In this document: piece after piece, positions 49,606 to 56,565 of the stretch
Numbering within the stretch: the first letter of the stretch is position 1
Layout of the letters: every line of letters begins with the position of its first letter
Source: Collinsella aerofaciens
GTDB lineage: Bacteria; Actinomycetota; Coriobacteriia; Coriobacteriales; Coriobacteriaceae
NCBI RefSeq assembly: GCF_028207065.1
Contig: NZ_JAQLFP010000016.1
Location: 1-56,565 of the forward strand
Length of the DNA stretch: 56,565 bases
Direction of reading: 5' to 3'
Notes under the pieces: model-generated
Seen by the model: only the letters and a program-made list of their open reading frames with translations
Told to the model about the DNA's origin: nothing
The model's database searches: none
Program-made: the position numbers and the translations under genes

Positions 49606-51063
49606 ATGGAAGCGGAAAAGAAGGCGTTTAAGATCACCAAGCGCGAAATTGGCTTTGTGCTGGGTATCGTTGTCTTTTTGCTGGTGAAGTTTCTTCCTTT
49701 GGCGGAGCTGAGCTCGACGGTCGAGCTTACGGTCGGCGGTCAGACCTGTCTGGCGTTGACGCTCGCCACGGTGGTGTTCTGGGCGTGTGGCGTGGCACAG
49801 CCGGGCTTTGTGGGCCTGCTCTATTGCGCGCTGCTCGTTCTGTTCAAGGTGTGCGTGGACGACACGGGTGCCGCGAGCATCTCGGCGACGGTCGCCTCCA
49901 CGTTTAGCTCGTGGACCAAAGCCACCATGTGGCTCGTCATCGGCGCCTACCTCATCGCCAGCGCGGTCAAGGAGTCGGGCCTGGGCGAGCGCATCGCCTA
50001 TGCGTTTATGCTCAAGTTCGTGCGCGATGCCAAGTCGCTCATCATCTCAATCTTCGCGCTCACCTTTGTGCTGTCGCTGCTGATCCCGCATCCGTTCCCC
50101 CGCGCCTTCCTCATCCTCGCCGTCGTCTCGGTCATCGCCGAGTCCGCCGGCTACGGTGACGACGACCGCGGCAAGCTCGGCTTCCTCGTGTTTGCCGCTG
50201 CCGCCCCGGGCTCCATGTTCTTCCTGACGGGCGACTCCACGCTCAACCCGCTCGTTGCGCAGTACAGCGCCGAGGCCGGCGGCATGAGCCCGTCCTTTGT
50301 CGACTGGTTCCTGTGCATGAGCGTGCCTATGCTGGTCGCGCTGCTGTGCACCCTGTTCCTGGGCCTCTTCCTCTTTAAGCCCAGCAAGGAGCTCGTCTAC
50401 GATCGCGAGCAGATCGTGGCCAAGCAGGCCGCGCTCGGCAAGCTCTCCGTCAAGGAGATTCGCACCATCGTGTGGCTTGTCATCGCCATTGCGCTGTGGC
50501 TCACCGTCTCGGGCGATTACATCGGCTGGGTCACCCTGGCCATCGGCGTCTCTCTTGCCATGCCCATCATCGGCGAGGTCCTCACCCCCGCCAGCTGGAA
50601 TGCCGTCGACATCAAGTCCCTCATGTTCCTGACGGCCGCCATGGCCGTGGGCTCCGTGGGCGGTGCCACCGGTATGAACGCCTGGATCGCCGATGTTGTG
50701 CTTCCCAGCTCCGTGCCCGAGAACATCTTCCTGTTCGCCCTGCTTGTCGCCGCGCTTTCCATGATCATCCACATGTTCATGGGCTCGGTCATGGCCGTGC
50801 TCGGCGTGTGCGTGCCGGCGTTCATCAGCTTTGCGGCCGGCTCCAGCGTGAGCCCGCTCGCCGTGGCGCTCATCGTCTTCACGTCCATCAACATCCACTA
50901 CATCCTGCCGTTCCATAACCTGCCGATCCTTATCGGCGAGGGCAAGGACGCTGGCGGCTACACCTCCAAAGAGGCTATGCGCATGGGCATTCCCCTCACT
51001 GCGGTCGTCTTTATCGTCGTGCTGGTCGAGGCCGCCTGGTTCCACCTCTTTGGCCTGATGTAA
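49606..51063 (+). CDS. SLC13/DASS-type anion transporter
   Basis: A 485-residue membrane protein with about twelve hydrophobic segments. TKREIGFVLGIVVFLLVKFLP and FSSWTKATMWLVIGAYLIASAVKESGLGERIA match the divalent-anion/sodium symporter family. GSMFFLTGDSTLNPLVAQY corresponds to the first conserved S-N-T-type substrate hairpin and INIHYILPFHNLPILIGEG to the second. Residues 200-460 contain the matched inverted halves. It precedes the UbiD and UbiX genes on the same strand, so it probably imports the carboxylate that UbiD decarboxylates. ATG 49606 has GGTGGGGAG upstream. Confidence 0.85.
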   Translation: MEAEKKAFKITKREIGFVLGIVVFLLVKFLPLAELSSTVELTVGGQTCLALTLATVVFWACGVAQPGFVGLLYCALLVLFKVCVDDTGAASISATVASTFSSWTKATMWLVIGAYLIASAVKESGLGERIAYAFMLKFVRDAKSLIISIFALTFVLSLLIPHPFPRAFLILAVVSVIAESAGYGDDDRGKLGFLVFAAAAPGSMFFLTGDSTLNPLVAQYSAEAGGMSPSFVDWFLCMSVPMLVALLCTLFLGLFLFKPSKELVYDREQIVAKQAALGKLSVKEIRTIVWLVIAIALWLTVSGDYIGWVTLAIGVSLAMPIIGEVLTPASWNAVDIKSLMFLTAAMAVGSVGGATGMNAWIADVVLPSSVPENIFLFALLVAALSMIIHMFMGSVMAVLGVCVPAFISFAAGSSVSPLAVALIVFTSINIHYILPFHNLPILIGEGKDAGGYTSKEAMRMGIPLTAVVFIVVLVEAAWFHLFGLM

Positions 51064-51158
51064 GCAGTCGAGTGCTTGGCTGTAATTAGCCGAGTGCTTG
51101 AACTGCGAGTGCCCGAGCGCCCCATCTATGAGCGCTGCGGCCCCATTACGTTACCAAG

Positions 51159-51180
51159 CCGGCGGCACTCCCGCCGCCGG
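51159..51180 (+). promoter_or_regulatory. GC-rich hairpin in the UbiD leader
   Basis: CCGGCGGC/GCCGCCGG (51159-51166 with 51173-51180), 25 bp before the UbiD start and without a T run. Could stabilise or adjust translation of the downstream gene. Confidence 0.4.
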
Positions 51181-51204
51181 ACACTCTCCCGAAAGGAGCA
51201 CGCT

Positions 51205-52692
51205 ATGTCCACTACCGATGCTTCCCAGATCCACGATCTGCGCTCCGCGCTCGACTTTTTGCGCGAGATGCCGGGCCAGCTGCTCGAGACCGACACCCAG
51301 GTCGACGCGGACGCCGAGGTCTCGGGCGTCTATCGTCGCGTCGGTGCCGGCGGCACCGTTATGCGTCCGACCAAAGAGGGCCCGGCGATGGTCTTCAACA
51401 ACGTCAAGGGCTTTGACGATGCCAAGGTCTGCATCGGCATGCTTGCCAGCCGCAAGCGCGTTGCCGCCCTGCTCGACCTCGACGAGGAGCACCTGGGCCT
51501 CGAGATCGGCAAGCGCTTCGAGAACCTGATCGCGCCCGAGCAGATCGCCGAGGGTGCGCACGTCGACTGCCAAGAGGTCGTGTACAAGGCGACCGACGAG
51601 GGCTTTGACCTGCGCAAGATCGTTCCCGCTCCCACCAACACGCCCGTCGACGGCGGCCCCTACATCACCATGGGCCTCGCTTATGGCACGAGCCCCGACG
51701 GCTCCCAGTCCGACGTGACCATCCACCGCTTCTCCTGCGTCGACAAGGACAAGCTCGCCATGTGGATCACTCCGGGCAGCCGTCACCTTGGCGCGTTCTT
51801 TGACGAGTACTGCCAGCGCGGCGAAGACATGCCCATCTCCATCTCCATCGGTCTGGACCCCGCCGTGTACATGTGCTGTGGCTTCGAGGCGCCAACCACG
51901 CCGCTCGGCTTTAACGAGCTGCAGATCGCCGGCGCCCTGCGCGGCCACGCCGTCGAGCTTGCCGACTGCGTCACCGTTCCGCAGAAGTGCATCGCCAATG
52001 CCGAGTACGTGCTCGAGGGCTACCTCATGCACGACGAGACCATCAACGAGGACGTCAACGGCCACGGCTACGCCATGCCCGAGTTCCCCGGCTACACCGG
52101 CGGCGCCAAGGTCTGCCCGGTGATCAAGATCACCGCCGTCACCACGCGTGTCAACCCCATTATGGAGAGCTGCATCGGCCCTTCGCACGAGCACGTGTCC
52201 ATGGCCGGTATCCCCACCGAGGCTTCCATCTACAAGATGGTCGAGACCGCTATCCCGGGCCGCCTGCTCAACGTCCACGCTGCACCCTGCGGCGGCGGCA
52301 AGTTCGTTGCCATCATGCAGTTTAAGAAGTCGAGCAAAAATGACGAGGGCCGTCAGCGCAACGCCGCCATGCTCGCCTTCTCGGCATTCTCCGAGCTCAA
52401 GCATGTGATCTTGGTTGACGAGGATGTCGACATCTTTGATATGAGCGACGTGATGTGGGCCATGACCACGCGCTTCCAGGCCGACGTCGACCTCATCACC
52501 ATCCCCGGCTGCCACTGCCACGTGCTCGACCCGTCCAACGACCCTGCGTTCGACCCCACGATTCGCGAGCACGGCATCGCCTGCAAGGCCATCTTCGACT
52601 GCACGGTTCCGTTCGACCTCAAGAAGAATTTCATTCGCTCGCAGTTCATGGAGATCGACACAGACAAGTGGGCCAAGGAGATTGCTTTCTAA
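51205..52692 (+). CDS. UbiD-family decarboxylase, LpdC (gallate decarboxylase)-like
   Basis: A 495-residue prenylated-FMN-dependent decarboxylase. YRRVGAGGTVMRPTKEGPAMVFNNVKGF is the UbiD N-terminal signature and closely follows LpdC of Lactiplantibacillus. Other blocks are VYKATDEGFDLRKIVPAPTNTP, GPYITMGLAYG, TIHRFSCVDKDKL and HEHVSMAGIPTEASI, and the C-terminal VDEDVDIFDMSDVMWAM and TIREHGIACK are all family positions. UbiD enzymes act only with prenylated FMN, which the downstream UbiX makes. The LpdC-like sequence, the LpdD-type domain upstream and the anion transporter all point to a hydroxybenzoate substrate such as gallate or protocatechuate rather than ubiquinone biosynthesis. GAAAGGAG precedes ATG 51205. 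Confidence 0.9.
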   Translation: MSTTDASQIHDLRSALDFLREMPGQLLETDTQVDADAEVSGVYRRVGAGGTVMRPTKEGPAMVFNNVKGFDDAKVCIGMLASRKRVAALLDLDEEHLGLEIGKRFENLIAPEQIAEGAHVDCQEVVYKATDEGFDLRKIVPAPTNTPVDGGPYITMGLAYGTSPDGSQSDVTIHRFSCVDKDKLAMWITPGSRHLGAFFDEYCQRGEDMPISISIGLDPAVYMCCGFEAPTTPLGFNELQIAGALRGHAVELADCVTVPQKCIANAEYVLEGYLMHDETINEDVNGHGYAMPEFPGYTGGAKVCPVIKITAVTTRVNPIMESCIGPSHEHVSMAGIPTEASIYKMVETAIPGRLLNVHAAPCGGGKFVAIMQFKKSSKNDEGRQRNAAMLAFSAFSELKHVILVDEDVDIFDMSDVMWAMTTRFQADVDLITIPGCHCHVLDPSNDPAFDPTIREHGIACKAIFDCTVPFDLKKNFIRSQFMEIDTDKWAKEIAF

Positions 52693-52797
52693 GGTTCCGG
52701 CGTTCTACCGAACGTCGGACCACTCGACGCTGCGCCCGCGCCTGGCGGGCAATCTGCCCCTCAACTGCGAAGGCATGGGCATAAGCCCTATGCCTTC
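52693..52797 (+). repeat. Dispersed structured element, copy 2, with terminator
   Basis: Starts at the UbiD stop: hairpin GTTCCGGCGTT with AACGTCGGAC (52694-52704 with 52711-52720), CTCGACGCTGCG, GGCGGGCAATCTG, then GAAGGCATGGGC/GCCCTATGCCTTC (52769-52780 with 52785-52797) followed by TTG and TTT. It separates UbiD from UbiX and may reduce UbiX expression relative to UbiD. Confidence 0.7.
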
Positions 52798-52882
52798 TTG
52801 TTTCGGGGCACCTTGCCTCGCCAGACGCGCGCTCGCTGACATTGCCCGACCTATAGCTGCCATTTTGTTGTTAGGAGTTGTC

Positions 52883-53461
52883 ATGCCTGAGTCTTCTGTC
52901 CGTCCCCGTCGCATTGTCGTTGGCGTGTCTGGCGCCAGCGGTGCCGCGCTGGGCCTTGAGTGCCTCAAATGCCTGCGTCAGGCCGGTGCCGAGTCGGCGC
53001 TTGTCGTCACGCGCGGGGGAGAGATCACCATCGAGCAGGAGCTCGGCATGACGCTCGACGAGTTTGCCACGCATGCCGATGTGGTCTACGACAACAAGAA
53101 CATCGGCGCCGCCATCGCAAGCGGCACCTATCCGGTCGACGGCATGATCGTGGCCCCGTGCTCCATGAAGACGCTCGCCGGCATCGCGAGCGGCTACAGC
53201 GACAATCTGTTGCTGCGTGCGGCCGACGTGCAGATGAAAGAGCAGCGCCGCCTGGTGCTCATGGTGCGCGAGACGCCCTTCAGCGCCATTCATGTCGACA
53301 ACATGGCGCGCCTGGCGCGCGTACCGGGCGTCATGCTCATGCCGCCCATGCTCACGTTTTACAACGGCCCCGCCACGCTCGATGACGCGGTGCATCACAT
53401 CGCCGCCAAGGCGCTCGAGGCCGTCGGCGTGTCATGTGCAAACTATAAGCGCTGGTCATAG
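52883..53461 (+). CDS. ubiX: UbiX flavin prenyltransferase
   Basis: A 192-residue flavoprotein-fold enzyme that prenylates reduced FMN with a dimethylallyl (mono)phosphate to make the UbiD cofactor. VGVSGASGAALGLECLKCL is the N-terminal flavin-phosphate motif (G-x-S-G-A-S-G). VAPCSMKTLAGIASGYSDNLLLRAADVQMKEQRRLVLMVRETPFSAIHVDNMARL contains the conserved Ser, Arg, Glu and Lys set of UbiX/Pad1. MLMPPMLTFYNGP closes the active site. Start ATG 52883 has TTAGGAG upstream. It lies after a terminator-like element behind UbiD and is followed by a strong terminator. With the LpdD-IPP-isomerase-like gene and UbiD it forms a complete cofactor and catalyst set. Confidence 0.94.
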   Translation: MPESSVRPRRIVVGVSGASGAALGLECLKCLRQAGAESALVVTRGGEITIEQELGMTLDEFATHADVVYDNKNIGAAIASGTYPVDGMIVAPCSMKTLAGIASGYSDNLLLRAADVQMKEQRRLVLMVRETPFSAIHVDNMARLARVPGVMLMPPMLTFYNGPATLDDAVHHIAAKALEAVGVSCANYKRWS

Positions 53462-53493
53462 GCGTCTTTAGGGTAGGATACGAGGAGTGTTTG

Positions 53494-53524
53494 AGCCCGC
53501 TGCCCCTGTGGGCGGCGGGCTTTT
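53494..53524 (+). terminator. Terminator after ubiX
   Basis: AGCCCGC (53494-53500), CCC/GGG inner pairing, GCGGGCT (53515-53521), then TTT. Confidence 0.8.
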
Positions 53525-53552
53525 CGCGTCAAAGGATGTGTCGGGAGGATCT

Positions 53553-54422
53553 ATGCAGACGGGCATGTATGCGATTAGCGAGATGGCGAGCTTGTTTAAC
53601 GTTTCGCGCCAAACGCTCATCTACTACGACAAGATCGGCCTGTTTAAGCCCGCCGTGGTTAACGAAAAAGGCTACCGTTTCTATTCGCCCACGCAGATCC
53701 CGCTCATGCGTCTGATCTGCATGCTGCGCGACCTGGGGCTCGAACTCGACGAGATTGACCGCCTGACCTCGACGTTCGACATTGGCGAGATGACCGATCA
53801 CCTGCGCTCGCGGGTGCAAGCGCTCGATGAACAGATCGCCGGCCTCAAAGCCGAGCGCGCGAGCGTGCAGGAGCGCCTGAACTTTTACGACGAGGCGGTT
53901 TACTGGCGCGAGCGCGAGGGCAGGCCGGAGCTCAAGCAATTTGAGCGTCGCTACGTGGTCTTTGAGGAGTTTCCAGGCGATATCGAGCGCGGCCGCTCGA
54001 TGCTTCACCCCACGCTCATGCGGGCCATCCTGCGCATGCGTGCGTTGACGGGCACGCGCCCCATGCGCGGCTGGGGTGCCATGCTGCGTTGTGAGGCGCT
54101 GCATTCCGACGACCCTATCGCCGGCGCGGGCTCCTTTGCCGTGCTGCCGCGCGGTGCCGAGGAACTGCTGCCGAGCGATCCCGCCGAGCTGGCAGAGATC
54201 GGCATCGAAGTGCTGCCCGAGGGCACATACCTGTGCATGAGCCGCTGGGGTATGCCGTACGAGCCCGAGGGCATCCGCGCCATCGTTGCCTGCATGGACG
54301 AGCACGCGCTCCAGCCCGTTGGCAACGCTTTCGACTTTTGCTACCTCGATACCACGAGCTACGACGAGTCCCACCAAGAGGACTTTTGCTGCATCCAAAT
54401 CCCTGTTACCCTCCAGATGTGA
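53553..54422 (+). CDS. MerR-family transcriptional regulator
   Basis: A 289-residue regulator. The N-terminal winged helix is YAISEMASLFNVSRQTLIYYDKIGLFKPAVVNEKGYRFYSPTQIPLMRLICMLRDLGLELDEI, the standard MerR DNA-binding domain. A coiled coil follows (LRSRVQALDEQIAGLKAERASVQERL). The remaining 160 residues form a GyrI/BmrR-like ligand-binding domain (tail DEHALQPVGNAFDFCYLDTTSYDE). It presumably senses an aromatic or other small ligand; placed just downstream of the decarboxylase genes, it may control them. GGGAGGATCT precedes ATG 53553. Its stop codon lies inside a REP palindrome. Confidence 0.88.
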   Translation: MQTGMYAISEMASLFNVSRQTLIYYDKIGLFKPAVVNEKGYRFYSPTQIPLMRLICMLRDLGLELDEIDRLTSTFDIGEMTDHLRSRVQALDEQIAGLKAERASVQERLNFYDEAVYWREREGRPELKQFERRYVVFEEFPGDIERGRSMLHPTLMRAILRMRALTGTRPMRGWGAMLRCEALHSDDPIAGAGSFAVLPRGAEELLPSDPAELAEIGIEVLPEGTYLCMSRWGMPYEPEGIRAIVACMDEHALQPVGNAFDFCYLDTTSYDESHQEDFCCIQIPVTLQM

Positions 54423-54447
54423 CAAAGGGACAGTCCCTTTGTCACAT
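54417..54447. repeat. REP-type palindrome, copy 3
   Basis: ATGTGACAAAGGGAC, central A, then the exact reverse complement. The MerR gene's TGA (54420-54422) lies within the left arm. Confidence 0.9.
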
Positions 54448-54465
54448 TCGTGGTGTGGCTGCTGC

Positions 54466-54533
54466 CCAAACCGTCACAACATTTGATGAAAATCTCGAAA
54501 ACGAGGAAAAGCGTCGAATGTTGTGACGCTTTT
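54466..54533. repeat. 68-bp exact repeat, right copy
   Basis: Identical to 49388-49455, 5078 bp away in the same orientation, again just downstream of a REP palindrome. Confidence 0.88.
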
Positions 54534-54617
54534 CCTGTCTGTGCCGGCGAGCTCCCGTGCCATCTGGGGGTATAAGACTGGCAAGTGTTTATTTGCGAGG
54601 CTTAAGGGGCGCCCCGT

Positions 54618-55487
54618 ATGGATATCGATAACTTTGAATGGTGGTATAGCGAGGGCGAGGCTCCGGACGAGGAGTGGGACGAGCCCGCGCCGCGTGACGT
54701 GTCGAGCGACGAGGACGAGGCCGGCAACGATGCTGCTGTCGAGCCTGACGCCGCCTCCGATGCCGCCGAGCCCCTGACCTTTGAGCAGGCTTGGGCCCAG
54801 GCTGAGGCCGACGAGGCAAAGGCCGATGCCACGGCCACACTGGGTGAGCCAGCCGACATGTCCATCTCGCCGGCAAAGACCCCGCAGCCGCGTCACACTA
54901 TCGATCCCGACAGCACGGCATCCTTCAGCATTCTCGACGTGCCCTCGCAGGGTGCCCAGGCGCCTGCGCCCACGCATCGCCCCGATCTGGCTCGCGAGGA
55001 AGATGCGGGACGTCGCTCTCCGCTTGGCCCCATCCTTATCGCCTTTATGGCCGGCGTTATCGCATGCTCGGTAATTGGAAACGTCTGGAGCCATGTTGAA
55101 CAACAGCGCAAAGACGCCGCCAAGGTCGAGATGTCTGTCGAGCAATCGCTCAGCCGCACGCGCTCGGTGCATGTATCGGTCGAGGTCAAGGACGGCGCGA
55201 CGTGGGACACCGCGCGCGGCGACAGCCAGATGCTCGTCCATATCGTGGGTCGCACGCTCAAGGGGCAAGCGATCGACGAGTACCAATACGTCAATTCCGA
55301 AGGTGACGGCATCGAGCTCAAGCCCGGCGACTACGAGCTCACGGTCGATGAGCCGCCCGTCGCCACCGACGGCACGCGTTACCGTGCCTCAAAGCGCATG
55401 GTTCCGGTGAGTTTTAATTCACAGGCGCCCGATACGGTCGATAGCACGCCGCAGGGCGGGTTTGACCTTTACGCTATTGCTCAATAA
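54618..55487 (+). CDS. Hypothetical single-pass membrane protein
   Basis: A 289-residue protein I do not recognise. Residues 1-135 are acidic, Ala/Asp/Glu-rich and probably disordered (EEWDEPAPRDVSSDEDEAGN). One membrane helix lies at about 138-155 (LGPILIAFMAGVIACSVIG). An extracytoplasmic domain of about 130 residues follows, with a beta-rich pattern (VHVSVEVKDGATWDTARGD, LVHIVGRTLKGQ, EYQYVNSEGDGIELKPGDYELTVDEPPVA). That layout resembles anchored proteins with a carboxypeptidase-regulatory-like or Cna-B-like fold, but this is only a guess. Start ATG 54618 has AAGGGGC upstream. It is isolated between a repeat and the epimerase. Confidence 0.75.
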   Translation: MDIDNFEWWYSEGEAPDEEWDEPAPRDVSSDEDEAGNDAAVEPDAASDAAEPLTFEQAWAQAEADEAKADATATLGEPADMSISPAKTPQPRHTIDPDSTASFSILDVPSQGAQAPAPTHRPDLAREEDAGRRSPLGPILIAFMAGVIACSVIGNVWSHVEQQRKDAAKVEMSVEQSLSRTRSVHVSVEVKDGATWDTARGDSQMLVHIVGRTLKGQAIDEYQYVNSEGDGIELKPGDYELTVDEPPVATDGTRYRASKRMVPVSFNSQAPDTVDSTPQGGFDLYAIAQ

Positions 55488-55566
55488 CTGCACCTGTCGC
55501 TCAACCCCGCCGCCAAGAGTGGGACAATAGCCCTCGACACCGCTGTTTACTATTGGAGGAAGTAGC

Positions 55567-56460
55567 ATGTCCACCGTCACTACCATCAAGCGCGGCGGCC
55601 TCACCGCGGCCATCGATTCCATGGGCGCCCAGCTCACGAGCCTTGCCCTCAACGGCAACGAGTATCTGTGGCAGGGCGACCCGGCCTTTTGGGGCAAGCA
55701 TGCGCCTATCCTGTTCCCCATCGTGGGATCGCTGCGCAACAACATGGCGACATCTGCGGCCGGTACCTGCGAGATGCCGCGCCACGGACTCGCTCGCATC
55801 GTCGAGCACAAGTTGGTCGAGGTTTCGGAGGACGGCTCCTCGGTAACGTACGAGATCACTGACACGCCCGAGTCGCTCAAGGCGTTCCCGTTCCACTTTA
55901 AGCTCAACATGACCTATGCCCTGACCGGCGACGCCACGCTCACGCAGACCTTTGCCGTCACCAACACCGGCGACGTGGCCCTGCCGTTCTCGGTGGGCGG
56001 TCATCCTGCATTCAACTTGCCCGCCCCCGGTGCCGAAGACGAGGCGTTCGAGGATTACGAGCTGGCGTTTACCGAGGCTTGGACTAACGAGGCCCCCATC
56101 ATCACGCCCGACGGTCTTATGACGTTCGAGGGCAGCTACAAGGCTCCCGATAACTCGGACGTGCTGCCCATCACGCACCGCAGCTTCGATAACGACGCCA
56201 TCATGTTCACCGATGCCCCGGGTTCCACGCTCACGTTGCGCGGCCGCAAGTCGGGCCACGGCGTCAAGATCGACTTTGAGGGCTTTAAGTACATCGGCGT
56301 GTGGTCTGCCGCCAACGACGCCCCGTTTGTGGCGCTCGAGCCCTGGACCGGCCACACCACCATGGACACCGAGGACGACGTCTTTGAGCACAAGGTCAAC
56401 ACCATTACCTTGGCACCGGGTGAGACGGACGTTCGCAGCTTTAGCGTTACCCTGCTCTAG
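55567..56460 (+). CDS. Aldose 1-epimerase family protein
   Basis: A 297-residue galactose-mutarotase-fold protein. GGLTAAIDSMGAQLTSLALNGNEYLWQGDPAFWGKHAPILFPIVGSLRNN is the N-terminal block of the YeaD/LacX-type subgroup. MPRHGLARI carries the conserved P-x-H-G/R, VGGHPAFNLP the catalytic-type His, and FVALEPWTGHT the Glu/Pro-Trp block. It would interconvert anomers of a hexose or hexose-6-phosphate. Start ATG 55567 has TTGGAGGAAG upstream. A copy of the dispersed structured element begins directly after its stop. Confidence 0.9.
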   Translation: MSTVTTIKRGGLTAAIDSMGAQLTSLALNGNEYLWQGDPAFWGKHAPILFPIVGSLRNNMATSAAGTCEMPRHGLARIVEHKLVEVSEDGSSVTYEITDTPESLKAFPFHFKLNMTYALTGDATLTQTFAVTNTGDVALPFSVGGHPAFNLPAPGAEDEAFEDYELAFTEAWTNEAPIITPDGLMTFEGSYKAPDNSDVLPITHRSFDNDAIMFTDAPGSTLTLRGRKSGHGVKIDFEGFKYIGVWSAANDAPFVALEPWTGHTTMDTEDDVFEHKVNTITLAPGETDVRSFSVTLL

Positions 56461-56461
56461 A

Positions 56462-56565
56462 GGTTCCGCCGTTCTAACGAACGACGGACCGGTCGACGCT
56501 GCGCGCCACCCAGAGCGACAATTTGGCATGAAAAAGGCAAGGCATGACCAGAAGGTCTATGCCTT
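56462..56565 (+). repeat. Dispersed structured element, copy 3 (cut by window end)
   Basis: Begins right after the epimerase stop: GGTTCCGCCGTT with AACGACGGACC, GTCGACGCTGCG, AGCGACAATTTG, then AAGGCAAGGCAT...TCTATGCCTT as distal hairpin. Same order of blocks as 43050 and 52693. Confidence 0.7.

Noticed and set aside
51205..53461. UbiD/UbiX as ubiquinone biosynthesis genes
   Set aside because: The UbiD sequence is LpdC-like, with an LpdD-type domain and a transporter nearby and no other quinone genes.

Overview
The window looks like a chromosomal contig of a gut Coriobacteriia, most likely Collinsella. It is GC-rich and third-position-G/C-biased, and the gene content fits: LTA-synthase-like sulfatase, Kup, paired heterodimeric ABC exporters, an LpdC-type decarboxylase. 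The genus call rests on remembered family similarity, not on a search. No rRNA, tRNA or CRISPR array was found.

Layout. 1-3.5 kb is an acquired resistance segment: a tet ribosomal-protection gene with promoter and attenuator leader, a DUF3847 gene from a mobilisable element, and the 3' end of an IS30-family transposase. A 77-bp sequence at the very start recurs exactly at 3452-3528 and is read as the right end of that IS. 3.6-7.3 kb is a heterodimeric ABC exporter, followed by a flavodoxin, an LTA-synthase-like enzyme and a nitroreductase. 12.2-16.7 kb holds kup and a KdpD/KdpE-like pair. 16.8-25.0 kb is housekeeping (RlmKL with a degenerate RlmL half, HAD phosphatase, transaldolase, Tex) interrupted by an Abi/HEPN defence gene with an apparent small structured RNA in front of it. 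25.4-29.9 kb is a Gfo/Idh/MocA, MFS, SDR and LysR metabolic cluster.

30.1-35.9 kb is a pilus operon organised like streptococcal FCT loci: Cpa-like adhesin, catalytically dead SipA-like signal peptidase, isopeptide-type major pilin, class B sortase. It is bracketed by direct repeats that include a second, diverged copy of the LysR 3' end. Its far edge carries a toxin-antitoxin pair and a DUF4143 ATPase remnant.

37.4-48.3 kb holds a GGDEF protein, a second heterodimeric ABC exporter under a MarR regulator, a pyridoxal-type kinase, a TIGR04076 protein, a DUF4143 ATPase, a low-molecular-weight tyrosine phosphatase and an efflux MFS.

48.4-54.4 kb is the most interesting metabolic locus: a LpdD-like/IPP-isomerase-like (Nudix) fusion, an SLC13-type anion transporter, an LpdC-like UbiD decarboxylase, a UbiX flavin prenyltransferase and a MerR regulator. 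Together these look like a self-contained hydroxyaryl-acid decarboxylation module that may help supply the prenyl donor for its own cofactor. The window ends with a membrane-anchored hypothetical protein and an aldose-1-epimerase.

Intergenic DNA is rich in dispersed palindromes: a REP family, a MITE-like pair, a three-copy structured element, exact 68-bp repeats flanking the decarboxylase genes, and two giant nested hairpins.
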